Shown here: positions 45,370 through 54,180 of the stretch, piece after piece
Layout of the letters: the number at the start of each line of letters is the position of its first letter
Numbering within the stretch: the stretch's first letter is position 1
Assembly: GCF_902497855.1 (NCBI RefSeq)
Contig: NZ_CABVHU010000016.1
Span: 62,001-126,000 of the forward strand
From: Pseudomonas fluorescens
Lineage (GTDB): Bacteria > Pseudomonadota > Gammaproteobacteria > Pseudomonadales > Pseudomonadaceae
Length of the DNA: 64,000 nt
Direction of reading: 5' to 3'
The notes under the pieces: model-generated
Database searches by the model: none
Told to the model about the DNA's origin: nothing
The model's input: the letters and a program-made list of their open reading frames with translations, nothing else
Made by a program: the position numbers and the translations under genes

Positions 45370-46932
45370 TCAAAGATGGATGACCGCCAGATCCAGCCGG
45401 CCGTATTCTCCCTCGCTGTGCTCGCCTCTGGGCGGAACATGGTGGGTTTTCATCACTTGGTCGCCTTGCAAGGTTTCCAGGTGAATGTCGAAGCCCCAGA
45501 GGCGATGCAGGTGCTTGAGGACTTCCTCCGTGGACTCGCCCAGCGGTTTTCGGTCGTGTTGCTGGTGGCGCAAGGTCAGGGAGCGGTCGCCTCGCCGGTC
45601 GATGCTGTAGATCTGCACGTTGGGTTCGCGATTGCCCAGGTTGTACTGCGCCGCCAGGGTTTCCCGGATGATGCGGTAACCTCCTTCGTCGTGAATCGCC
45701 GGGACCAGCAGGTCTTCTTTCTGGTCGTCATCGAGAATGCTGAACAGCTTCAGGTCGCGGATCACTTTGGGTGACAGGTACTGCAGGATGAAGCTCTCGT
45801 CCTTGAAGCTGCTCATGGCGAACTTGATGCTCGACAGCCAGTCGGTGCCGGCAATTTCCGGGAACCAGCGGTAATCCTCCTCGGTAGGGTTTTCACACAT
45901 GCGCCGGATGTCGCGGTACATGGCAAAGCCCAGGGTGTAGGGGTTGATGCCGTTGTAATAGGGGCTATCGAAACCGGGCTGATAGACCACGCTAGTGTGG
46001 GACGTTAGAAATTCCATCATGAAGCCGTCGGTCACCAGGCCTTCGTCGTACAGGTCGTTCATCAGGGTGTAATGCCAGAACGTGGCCCACCCCTCGTTCA
46101 TCACCTGAGTCTGGCGTTGTGGATAGAAATACTGGGCGATCTTGCGCACGATCCGCACGATTTCCCGTTGCCAGGGCTCGAGCAGCGGTGCGTGTTTTTC
46201 GATGAAATAGAGGATGTTTTCCTGAGGTTCGGCGGGGAAGCGTGCATTGTCCTTGTCGCTGTATTTGTCCGCGCCTTTGGGAATGGTCCGCCACAGGTCG
46301 TTGATCTGCTTCTGCAGATGTTCTTCCCGATCCTTTTGTCGGCGACGTTCTTCCTCGGCCGAAATCGGATAGGGGCGTTTGTAGCGGTCAACGCCGTAGT
46401 TCATCAGCGCATGGCAGGAATCGAGCAAGTCCTCCACTGCGTCGATGCCGTGGCGCTCTTCGCACTGCATGATGTATTGCTTGGCGAACACCAGGTAGTC
46501 GATGATCGAGCTGGCATCGGTCCAGGTGCGGAAGAGGTAATTGCCCTTGAAGAAGCTGTTATGCCCATAGCAGGCATGGGCGACGACCAGTGCCTGCATG
46601 CAGATGGTGTTTTCTTCCATCAGATAGGCGATGCATGGGTCCGAGTTGATCACAATCTCGTAAGCCAGCCCCATCTGGCCACGGCTGTAGGATTTCTCAG
46701 TGCTGAGGAAGTGTTTGCCGTAGGACCAATGGTGATAGCCCAGCGGCATGCCGACGGAGGCGTAGGCGTCCATCATCTGCTCGGCGGTGATCACTTCGAT
46801 CTGGTTGGGATACGTATCCAGGGCATAACGAGCCGCCAGGCGACTGATTTCCTTGTCGTAGGCCTGGATCAGCTCGAACGTCCATTCCGAACCGGTGGAA
46901 ATGGGTTGGCGCTTCTGCTCTTTGGCGGTCAT
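45370..46932 (-). CDS. ycgB: SpoVR family protein (YcgB)
   Basis: The 520 aa soluble protein matches the SpoVR/YcgB family (HHWSYGKHFLSTEK near 65, HACYGHNSFFKGNYLFRTW near 105, VMNEGWATFWHYTLMN near 280). Many conserved His residues suggest metal binding, but the biochemical role is not established. It overlaps yeaH by four bases and follows prkA-yeaH, a module induced by nitrogen and stationary-phase stress in E. coli. Confidence 0.92.
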   Translation of the reverse strand: MTAKEQKRQPISTGSEWTFELIQAYDKEISRLAARYALDTYPNQIEVITAEQMMDAYASVGMPLGYHHWSYGKHFLSTEKSYSRGQMGLAYEIVINSDPCIAYLMEENTICMQALVVAHACYGHNSFFKGNYLFRTWTDASSIIDYLVFAKQYIMQCEERHGIDAVEDLLDSCHALMNYGVDRYKRPYPISAEEERRRQKDREEHLQKQINDLWRTIPKGADKYSDKDNARFPAEPQENILYFIEKHAPLLEPWQREIVRIVRKIAQYFYPQRQTQVMNEGWATFWHYTLMNDLYDEGLVTDGFMMEFLTSHTSVVYQPGFDSPYYNGINPYTLGFAMYRDIRRMCENPTEEDYRWFPEIAGTDWLSSIKFAMSSFKDESFILQYLSPKVIRDLKLFSILDDDQKEDLLVPAIHDEGGYRIIRETLAAQYNLGNREPNVQIYSIDRRGDRSLTLRHQQHDRKPLGESTEEVLKHLHRLWGFDIHLETLQGDQVMKTHHVPPRGEHSEGEYGRLDLAVIHL

Positions 46933-48200
46933 GTCACTAACCTGCGCTGGAAGAGTTCACGGAAGACCGGATAGATATCCCCGGCCGAGACCAGTTGTTG
47001 CTGGGCAAAAGTGTCAGAAAAGGCTTCGGCGATGCGTTCATATTCGAACCACAGGGCCTGGTGTTCGCGTGGGGTGATCTCAACGTAAGTGTAGTACTGC
47101 ACGAACGGCATGATCTGGTTGATCAGGATGTCGCGGCAGATCGGAGAATCGTCGTTCCAGTTGTCACCGTCGGAGGCCTGGGCGGCATAGATGTTCCACT
47201 CGTTGCTCGGATAGCGCTCGGCCATGATCTCCTGCATCAGTTTCAAGGCGCTGGAGACGATGGTGCCGCCGGTTTCCCGGGAGTAGAAAAACTCCTCTTC
47301 ATCCACTTCGCGGGCGCTGGTGTGGTGTCGGATGAACACAACGTCGATCTTGTCGTAGTTGCGCTTGAGAAACAGGTACAGCAGGATAAAAAAGCGTTTG
47401 GCGATGTCCTTGGTGGCCTGGGTCATCGAGCCGGACACGTCCATCAGGCAGAACATCACGGCCTTGGAACTGGGGTTGGGTTGCTTGATGAGCAGGTTGT
47501 ACTTGAGGTCGAATGTGTCGAGAAACGGTATGCGGTGAATACGCGCGCTGAGTTTTTCGATTTCTGCTTCGATTTCCTGGATATCGCCGAAATTGTCCGG
47601 TTCTTCCTGCTTGAGTCGCAGAAGTTCTTCCTTGGCTTCACGCAGTTTTGCCCGGCTGCTGCCGGACAGGGCGATTCGCCGGGCGTGGGCGGAACGCAGG
47701 GTGCGGATGATGTTGATCCGCGACGGGTTGCCTTCGTTGCTGATCCCGGCGCGCACGGTCTTGAAGGTATCGGTGCCGGTCAGGTTGCGTTTGACCAGGT
47801 TCGGCAGCTCGAGGTCCTCGAACATGAATTCGAGGAATTCCTCCTGGGTGATCTGGAAGACGAACTCGTCCATCCCTTCGCCCGAATTGCCGGCCTTGCC
47901 GGGGCCTCTGCCGCCGCCACCTCCCGGTGGTCGGGCAATATGCTCGCCGCTGGTGAATTCCTTGTTGCCCGGGTGCACGACCGTTTGCTTGCCACCGCGG
48001 CCGTGATGAAGCACCGGCTCGTCGATGTCGCGACCGGGGATGCTGATTTGTTCGCCGTGTTCCATATCGGTAATGGAGCGCCGGCTGACCGCCTCTTCGA
48101 CAGCCTTCTTGATGTGATCACGGTAGCGCCGCAGAAACCGCTGGCGGTTCACCGTGCTCTTGTTCTTGCCATTGAGACGTCGGTCGATCACATAGCTCAT
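46929..48200 (-). CDS. yeaH: YeaH/YhbH family protein (DUF444)
   Basis: The 423 aa protein has the DUF444 layout: a charged N-terminus with a Gly-rich stretch (PPGGGGGRGPGK) and a C-terminal von Willebrand A-like part with MFCLMDVSGSMTQATK, a MIDAS-type metal site. Together with PrkA kinase and SpoVR it forms a conserved three-gene stress module. Direct partners are unproven. Confidence 0.92.
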   Translation of the reverse strand: MSYVIDRRLNGKNKSTVNRQRFLRRYRDHIKKAVEEAVSRRSITDMEHGEQISIPGRDIDEPVLHHGRGGKQTVVHPGNKEFTSGEHIARPPGGGGGRGPGKAGNSGEGMDEFVFQITQEEFLEFMFEDLELPNLVKRNLTGTDTFKTVRAGISNEGNPSRINIIRTLRSAHARRIALSGSSRAKLREAKEELLRLKQEEPDNFGDIQEIEAEIEKLSARIHRIPFLDTFDLKYNLLIKQPNPSSKAVMFCLMDVSGSMTQATKDIAKRFFILLYLFLKRNYDKIDVVFIRHHTSAREVDEEEFFYSRETGGTIVSSALKLMQEIMAERYPSNEWNIYAAQASDGDNWNDDSPICRDILINQIMPFVQYYTYVEITPREHQALWFEYERIAEAFSDTFAQQQLVSAGDIYPVFRELFQRRLVT

Positions 48201-48404
48201 GACTGCTCCTTAGAAGCTGTCCTGAAAGGGGCGAGCGGTGATACAGCATCGAACCGAGAGCCGAGGGATGTTGAACGCTCCCCCAAGCGCTTTGGATGCT
48301 GCCTGAACTCGCTACCGACTTTCGAACACCTTCCAGAGGCCTGTGTAACAGAAAAAGCGCTCACAGGTCTCTGGCTGACGACAACCGGTCTGACCGGCAG
48401 CGGG

Positions 48405-50327
48405 TTATTGTGATTTTCTGACCCGCAGGTACCACTCGGACAGCAGTCGCACCTGTTTGTCGGTGTAGCCCCGCTCGACCATCCGTGTGACGAAGTCGTT
48501 GTGCTTCTGCTGATCCTCTTTACTGGCCTTGGCGTTGAAACTGATGACTGGCAGGAGGTCCTCGGTATTGGAGAACATTTTCTTCTCGATGACCACCCGC
48601 AGTTTTTCGTAGCTGAGCCAGGTCGGATTCTTGCCATTGTTGTTGGCCCGGGCGCGCAGTACGAAGTTGACGATTTCGTTGCGGAAATCCTTCGGATTGC
48701 TGATGCCGGCCGGTTTTTCGATTTTTTCCAGTTCTTCGTTCAGCGCGACGCGGTTGAGGATTTCGCCGGTTTCCGGGTCGCGGTATTCCTGGTCCTGGAT
48801 CCAGAAGTCGGCGTACAGCACGTAGCGATCGAAGATGTTCTGGCCGTACTCGCTGTAAGACTCGAGATAGGCTGTCTGGATCTCCTTGCCGATGAATTCG
48901 ATGTAGCGCGGTGCCAGATACTCCTTGAGGAAGCGCAGGTAGCGTTCGCGGGTTTCGGCCTGGAACTGTTCCTGTTCGATCTGTTGTTCCAGTACGTAGA
49001 GCAGGTGTACCGGGTTGGCGGCAATTTCGTGCGGATCGAAGTTGAACACCTTCGACAGGATCTTGAAGGCGAAGCGGGTCGACAGCCCGTTCATGCCTTC
49101 GTCGACGCCGGCGTTGTCGCGGTATTCCTGAATCGATTTAGCCTTTGGATCGGTGTCCTTGAGGTTCTCGCCGTCATACACCCGCATCTTGGAGTAGATG
49201 TTGGAGTTTTCCGGCTCCTTGAGGCGCGAGAGCACGGTGAACTGGGCGAGCATCTTCAGGGTGTCGGGCGCGCAGTGAGCCTTGGCCAACGAACTGTTGA
49301 ACAGGAGCTTGTCGTAGATCTTCACTTCGTCGCTGACCCGCAGGCAATACGGCACTTTGACGATGTAGATCCGGTCGATGAAGGCTTCGTTGTTCTTGTT
49401 GTTGCGGAAGGTATGCCATTCCGATTCGTTGGAGTGGGCCAGCAGGATACCGGTGAACGGAATCGCGCCGAGACCTTCGGTACTGTTGTAGTTGCCTTCC
49501 TGGGTGGCGGTCAGCAATGGGTGCAGCACCTTGATTGGCGCCTTGAACATTTCGACGAATTCCATCAGGCCCTGGTTGGCCCGGCACAATGCGCCCGAGT
49601 AGCTGTAGGCGTCGGCATCGTTCTGCGGGAATTCTTCCAGCTTGCGGATATCGACCTTGCCTACCAGCGCAGAAATGTCCTGGTTGTTCTCGTCGCCCGG
49701 TTCGGTTTTGGCCACCGCGATCTGGTTCAGGATCGACGGATAGAGTTTCACCACGCGGAACTGGCTGATGTCCCCGCCGAATTCGGCCAGGCGCTTGGTG
49801 GCCCATGGCGACATGATGGTGTTGAGGTAGCGCCGCGGAATGCCGAAGTCTTCCTCGAGGATCGCGCCATCTTCAGTGGCGTTGAACAGACCCAGGGGCG
49901 ATTCGAATACCGGCGAGCCCTTGATCGCGTAGAAGGGCACTTTCTCGATCAGCTGTTTCAGCTTCTCGGCCAGGGACGATTTACCACCGCCGACGGGACC
50001 GAGCAGGTAGAGGATCTGTTTCTTTTCTTCCAGGCCCTGGGCGGCATGGCGGAAATACGACACGATCTGGTCGATGCATTCTTCCATCCCGTGGAAGTCT
50101 TCAAAGGCCGGATAGCGGCGGATCACCTTGTTGGAAAAGATTCGCGACAGTCTCGAGTTGGTCGAGGTGTCGAGCAGTTCCGGTTCACCGATGGCCAGCA
50201 ACAGACGCTCGGCTGCGGAAACGTAGGCACTGCGGTCCTGTTTGCACAGTTCAAGATACTCTTGCAGCGAGAGTTCTTCCTGGCGTGTGGACTCGAAGCG
50301 TTGTTGGAAGTGGCTAAAGATACTCAT
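48405..50327 (-). CDS. prkA: PrkA family serine protein kinase (YeaG)
   Basis: The 640 aa protein has an AAA-like N-terminal domain with P-loop GPVGGGKS (110-117) and a C-terminal PrkA kinase-like domain. Family members bear serine kinase or, as reported in Bacillus, ATP-dependent protease activity. Start at 50327 has GAGGTGA four bases upstream; the open frame to 50429 is not supported. A 204-base gap without features separates it from yeaH. Confidence 0.93.
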   Translation of the reverse strand: MSIFSHFQQRFESTRQEELSLQEYLELCKQDRSAYVSAAERLLLAIGEPELLDTSTNSRLSRIFSNKVIRRYPAFEDFHGMEECIDQIVSYFRHAAQGLEEKKQILYLLGPVGGGKSSLAEKLKQLIEKVPFYAIKGSPVFESPLGLFNATEDGAILEEDFGIPRRYLNTIMSPWATKRLAEFGGDISQFRVVKLYPSILNQIAVAKTEPGDENNQDISALVGKVDIRKLEEFPQNDADAYSYSGALCRANQGLMEFVEMFKAPIKVLHPLLTATQEGNYNSTEGLGAIPFTGILLAHSNESEWHTFRNNKNNEAFIDRIYIVKVPYCLRVSDEVKIYDKLLFNSSLAKAHCAPDTLKMLAQFTVLSRLKEPENSNIYSKMRVYDGENLKDTDPKAKSIQEYRDNAGVDEGMNGLSTRFAFKILSKVFNFDPHEIAANPVHLLYVLEQQIEQEQFQAETRERYLRFLKEYLAPRYIEFIGKEIQTAYLESYSEYGQNIFDRYVLYADFWIQDQEYRDPETGEILNRVALNEELEKIEKPAGISNPKDFRNEIVNFVLRARANNNGKNPTWLSYEKLRVVIEKKMFSNTEDLLPVISFNAKASKEDQQKHNDFVTRMVERGYTDKQVRLLSEWYLRVRKSQ

Positions 50328-50557
50328 GACGTCACCTCGCTCGATACGTGGAGCCGACGCCGGATCAGTCAGTCGATGCTGGCAGCAACCGGATATGCAG
50401 TTGCTGTTTACCCCCCAGAACCCTCTCAAGGCTTAGTGCCCCGAAAGCTACTCCCGATGACCCGCGCGCCGGTGTACCGGCTCTCCCCTGTTTTGGATGG
50501 CCTGCGCTTAAGGATAGTTGCTTATTCGGGAGGTAAAGGCGAGATACGTAATTAGTT

Positions 50558-50580
50558 GTGGCAGACCGTTCGTCTGCCAC
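50558..50580. repeat. Perfect inverted repeat between glpE and prkA
   Basis: GTGGCAGAC (50558-50566) and GTCTGCCAC (50572-50580) with a five-base loop, in the 297-base gap upstream of prkA. There is no T run, so it may be an operator rather than a terminator. Nothing else convincing is seen in 50328-50624. Confidence 0.45.
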
Positions 50581-50624
50581 CGCGCTAAGCCGCGGGGGCC
50601 GGGGCCTTGCGCATTACAAAAAAA

Positions 50625-50954
50625 TTATTCGCCGGTGCCTTGCGCTGTTTCCGCAGGATAAACCGTACGCCACAATTCGAATCCGCCATCCATGCTGTAG
50701 ACGTCGGAAAAGCCCTGGCTGATCAGGTAGGCGGCGGCGCCCTGGCTGGAATTACCGTGATAGCAGACCACAACGGTCGGTGCGTCCAGGTCGGCGCCTT
50801 GAATGAAGGCATGCAGCGAATGGTTGTCCAAGTGCTTCGAGCCGCTGATGTGCAGGGCGGCAAAGGTCGCCGGGTCGCGAACGTCGACCACCACTGCGCC
50901 TTGTTCGCGCAGGGCTTGGGCCTGCTCCGGGGGGATACGTTTGAATTCGCTCAT
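50625..50954 (-). CDS. glpE: Thiosulfate sulfurtransferase GlpE (rhodanese)
   Basis: The 109 aa single-domain rhodanese has the active-site loop CYHGNSS with catalytic Cys64, as in E. coli GlpE, which transfers sulfur from thiosulfate to cyanide or thioredoxin. It follows apaH by 33 bases in the same direction and is probably the last gene of the lptD-surA-pdxA-rsmA-apaG-apaH transcript. Confidence 0.92.
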   Translation of the reverse strand: MSEFKRIPPEQAQALREQGAVVVDVRDPATFAALHISGSKHLDNHSLHAFIQGADLDAPTVVVCYHGNSSQGAAAYLISQGFSDVYSMDGGFELWRTVYPAETAQGTGE

Positions 50955-50987
50955 GGCGGGCTCCTGTGGCTCGGCTGAAAGCGCAGT

Positions 50988-51872
50988 CTAGCGCGGGGCG
51001 CTGGCTGACGATGGTTCGGAAATTCGTGGGGCGACTGGCGGCACGGCGGCATGACCCTGCGCGTCGCATTTGCAGGCAATGCGTTCGCCACTGTCGACAT
51101 TCATCAGGGTCAAGGCTCCGCCCCAGACACAGCCGGTGTCGAGGGCCGAGATCCCCGGCTCGCTGCATTGGCCTTCGAGCGCTGCCCAGTGGCCGAAAAT
51201 GATCCTCAGGCCCTTGGTCTTGCGTTCCTTGTGCTGGAACCAGGGTTTGTGCCCTGCCGGCGCAGTATCGAGACCTTCCTTGCTCTTGAGGTCAAGCTTG
51301 CCCTCGGCGGTGCAAAAGCGCATCCGGGTGAAATAGTTGGTGATCACTCGCAGGCGGGCTATGCCCTTGAGGTCGTTGTCCCATTTCGCCGGATCGTTGC
51401 CGTACATGCCATCGAGGTAGGCTGGAAACAGGTTGTCGTCGCGCAGGGCGGTCTCGACCTCGGCCGCGCACTTCAGGGCCTTGCGCAGTGACCATTGCGG
51501 CGGGACGCCGGCGTGCACCAGCGCGACATTTCGTTGTTCGTCGTAATGCATGATTTTTTGCTGGCGCAGCCAGTCCAGCAGCTCGGCGCAATCAGGTGCT
51601 TCGATGATCTCGCGCAGGGTGTCGGCTTTCTTCAGGCGCTCGATGTTCTGCCCGGCGGCCAGCAGGTGCAGGTCGTGGTTGCCGAGCACGCACACAAGCG
51701 ATTCGCGGATGCCATAGAGAAAACGCAGCGTCTCGAGCGATTGAGGGCCGCGGTTGACCAGGTCGCCCACCAGCCACAGGCGATCCTTCGTTGGGTCGAA
51801 GCCAACCTGCTTGAGCAGGCATTGCAGGGCTGCAAGGCAGCCTTGCAGATCGCCGACGGCATACGTCGCCAT
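50988..51872 (-). CDS. apaH: Bis(5'-nucleosyl)-tetraphosphatase, symmetrical
   Basis: The 294 aa metallophosphatase cleaves Ap4A to two ADP and can remove Np4 caps from RNA. It has the phosphoesterase motifs GDLQGCL (7-13), GDLVNRGP near 36 and GNHDLH near 65. Its start overlaps the apaG stop by one base. The C-terminus has a short Ala/Pro/Ser-rich tail. Confidence 0.95.
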   Translation of the reverse strand: MATYAVGDLQGCLAALQCLLKQVGFDPTKDRLWLVGDLVNRGPQSLETLRFLYGIRESLVCVLGNHDLHLLAAGQNIERLKKADTLREIIEAPDCAELLDWLRQQKIMHYDEQRNVALVHAGVPPQWSLRKALKCAAEVETALRDDNLFPAYLDGMYGNDPAKWDNDLKGIARLRVITNYFTRMRFCTAEGKLDLKSKEGLDTAPAGHKPWFQHKERKTKGLRIIFGHWAALEGQCSEPGISALDTGCVWGGALTLMNVDSGERIACKCDAQGHAAVPPVAPRISEPSSASAPR

Positions 51873-52252
51873 CAGTGCAGGGCTCCGGGCACCGCCAGGC
51901 GGAATGGAGCGATGATGGCGTCGAAGTGTTTGCCGTCTGCGGCGACCATCTCATAAGTGCCTTGCATCGTACCGACCTTGGAGGTCATGACGGTGCCGCT
52001 ACTGTAGGTATGGCTTTCGCCCGCTTGGATCAACGGCTGCTGGCCAACCACGCCTGCTCCGCGAACCTCTTCGACATGTCCGTCGCCATCGGTGATCACC
52101 CAGTGGCGCGACAGCAGCTTGGCCGGTAACTCGCCATTGTTCTGCACGGTAATGGTGTAGGCGAAGGCAAAACGGTTGTGCTCGGGTTGCGATTGTTCTG
52201 CCAGATAGCGAGTGACGACGCTGACGTCGACCTGATAACGAGGATCGGACAT
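51872..52252 (-). CDS. apaG: ApaG protein
   Basis: The 126 aa beta-sandwich protein has the family segments YTITVQNNGELPAKLLSRHW and QPLIQAGESHTYSSG. The function is unclear; the fold resembles fibronectin type III. It is coupled to apaH, and the gap of 123 bases to rsmA holds no gene. Confidence 0.94.
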   Translation of the reverse strand: MSDPRYQVDVSVVTRYLAEQSQPEHNRFAFAYTITVQNNGELPAKLLSRHWVITDGDGHVEEVRGAGVVGQQPLIQAGESHTYSSGTVMTSKVGTMQGTYEMVAADGKHFDAIIAPFRLAVPGALH

Positions 52253-52375
52253 GCAAGAGGCCTTAAAAACGAAGCGGGACGCGGGGCGTAGCTGATGGAA
52301 CTCAGTCTAGGCCAAGTATCGGATAGTAAACCAGACATGAAGGCTGGTGTCCTACCCGATAATGCTTATCGCTTG

Positions 52376-53194
52376 TCAGTCGGCGCTGGGAGTGGCTAGG
52401 ACTTGTTCGCTCAGCTTGTCGGCCAGGCGCACGAAGGCGGCCAGGTCGAGCTGCTCGGGGCGCAGGCTGCCATCGACGCCGGCGGCTTCGATCTCGGCAT
52501 TGCTCAGCAGCAGCTTGAGGGTGTTGCGCAGGGTCTTGCGTCGTTGATTGAAGGCTTCACGCACGACGCGTTCCAGCAGCTTGTGATCCTTGGCCGGGTG
52601 CGGCAGCACCGCGTGGGGCACCAGGCGCACGATGGCCGAGTCGACTTTCGGTGGCGGGTTGAATGCCCCCGGGCCCACGTTGAACAGATGCTCGACCCGG
52701 CAGTGGTACTGAACCATGATCGACAGCCGACCCCAATCACCGCCACCAGGACCTGCGGCCATGCGCTCGACCACTTCCTTTTGCAGCATGAAGTGCATGT
52801 CGCGGATCAGGCTGGCGTTATGCAGCAGGTGAAAAATCAGCGGCGTAGAGATGTTGTACGGCAGGTTGCCGACGACTCGCAGGCTGTTCGGTACGGCGCC
52901 AAGGCTGTTGAAGTCGAACTTCAGTGCGTCGCCCTGGTGCAGGTTGAAGTTGCTCTTGCCGGCAAATTGCTGGTTAAGGATCGGGATCAGATCCTTGTCC
53001 AGTTCCACCACGTCGAGCTGGGCACCACTGCTGAGCAGGCCTTGAGTCAGCGCACCCTGGCCCGGGCCGATTTCCAGCAGGCGGTCTTCGGGTTTGGCGT
53101 GGATGGAGCGCAGGATGCGGTCGATAACGCCAGCATCATGCAGGAAGTTCTGGCCGAAACGCTTGCGCGCCCGGTGTTGGTAATGCTCGGTCAT
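52376..53194 (-). CDS. rsmA: 16S rRNA dimethyladenosine transferase
   Basis: RsmA/KsgA dimethylates A1518 and A1519 of 16S rRNA late in 30S assembly. The 272 aa protein has RFGQNFLHDAGVIDRI at residues 12-27, the SAM motif EIGPGQGALT near 41 and the NLPYNIS catalytic motif near 114. It overlaps pdxA by four bases. Confidence 0.96.
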   Translation of the reverse strand: MTEHYQHRARKRFGQNFLHDAGVIDRILRSIHAKPEDRLLEIGPGQGALTQGLLSSGAQLDVVELDKDLIPILNQQFAGKSNFNLHQGDALKFDFNSLGAVPNSLRVVGNLPYNISTPLIFHLLHNASLIRDMHFMLQKEVVERMAAGPGGGDWGRLSIMVQYHCRVEHLFNVGPGAFNPPPKVDSAIVRLVPHAVLPHPAKDHKLLERVVREAFNQRRKTLRNTLKLLLSNAEIEAAGVDGSLRPEQLDLAAFVRLADKLSEQVLATPSAD

Positions 53195-54180
53195 AAACGG
53201 GTCTCGGCCATCTGGTAGGCGGTTTCCAGGGCGACTTGCAGGCTGCCGGTGTCAATCTTGCCGCTGCCGGCCAGATCCAGGGCGGTGCCGTGGTCGACCG
53301 AGGTGCGGATGATCGGCAGGCCGAGGGTCACGTTGACTGCCGCGCCGAAACCTTTGTATTTCAGCACGGGCAGGCCCTGGTCGTGGTACATCGCCAGCAC
53401 CGCATCGCAGTGCTCCAGATATTTGGGGGTAAACAGAGTGTCGGCGGGCAGGGGGCCACGAAGGTCCATGCCCTCGCCGCGCAGGCGCTCTAATGTAGGT
53501 TCGATGATGTCGATTTCTTCATGGCCCAGGTGTCCGCCTTCACCGGCATGGGGGTTGAGCCCGCAGACCAGGATGCGTGGCCGGGCGATGCCGAATTTTT
53601 CTTGCAGATCGGCATGCAGGATTCGCGTGACCCGCTCCAGGCGCTCCGGCGTGATTGCGTCGGCAATCTCGCGCAGGGGCAGGTGAGTGGTGACCAGCGC
53701 TACCCGCAATCCGCGAGTGGCGAGCATCATCACCACTTGCGCGGTATGGGTCAGGTCGGCGAGAAACTCCGTGTGCCCGGAAAATGCGATGCCGGATTCG
53801 TTGATCACGCCCTTGTGTACAGGGGCGGTGATCATGCCGGCAAAGTGCCCATCCAGGCAGCCCTGGCCGGCGCGGGTGAGGGTTTCCAGGACGAACGCCG
53901 CATTGGCCTTGTCCAGTTGCCCGGCAGTGACCCTGGCGTTGAGCGGGGTATCCCAGACGTACAGGCTATTGGCCGGCGCAGGTACGTCCGGCCAACTGTC
54001 CGGCGCAACCGGCAGCAGATCGACCACCACGCCCAGCTGCGCGGCCCGCTCAAGGAGCAGATCGCGGCTGGTGATGGCAATCAGGGGATGAGGCTGGGCG
54101 TGCGCCGCGAGCAGCAGGCACAGGTCAGGACCTATGCCGGCCGGTTCGCCGGGTGTCAGCGCGAAACGTTTGGGTTTCAC
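53191..54180 (-). CDS. pdxA: 4-hydroxythreonine-4-phosphate dehydrogenase
   Basis: The 329 aa NAD enzyme of the DXP-dependent pyridoxal phosphate pathway has TPGEPAGIGPDL at the start and SGHTEFLADLT near 134. The metal-binding MYHDQGLPVLK near 264 is also present. It sits between surA and rsmA with four-base overlaps on both sides, as in E. coli. Confidence 0.95.
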   Translation of the reverse strand: MKPKRFALTPGEPAGIGPDLCLLLAAHAQPHPLIAITSRDLLLERAAQLGVVVDLLPVAPDSWPDVPAPANSLYVWDTPLNARVTAGQLDKANAAFVLETLTRAGQGCLDGHFAGMITAPVHKGVINESGIAFSGHTEFLADLTHTAQVVMMLATRGLRVALVTTHLPLREIADAITPERLERVTRILHADLQEKFGIARPRILVCGLNPHAGEGGHLGHEEIDIIEPTLERLRGEGMDLRGPLPADTLFTPKYLEHCDAVLAMYHDQGLPVLKYKGFGAAVNVTLGLPIIRTSVDHGTALDLAGSGKIDTGSLQVALETAYQMAETRL

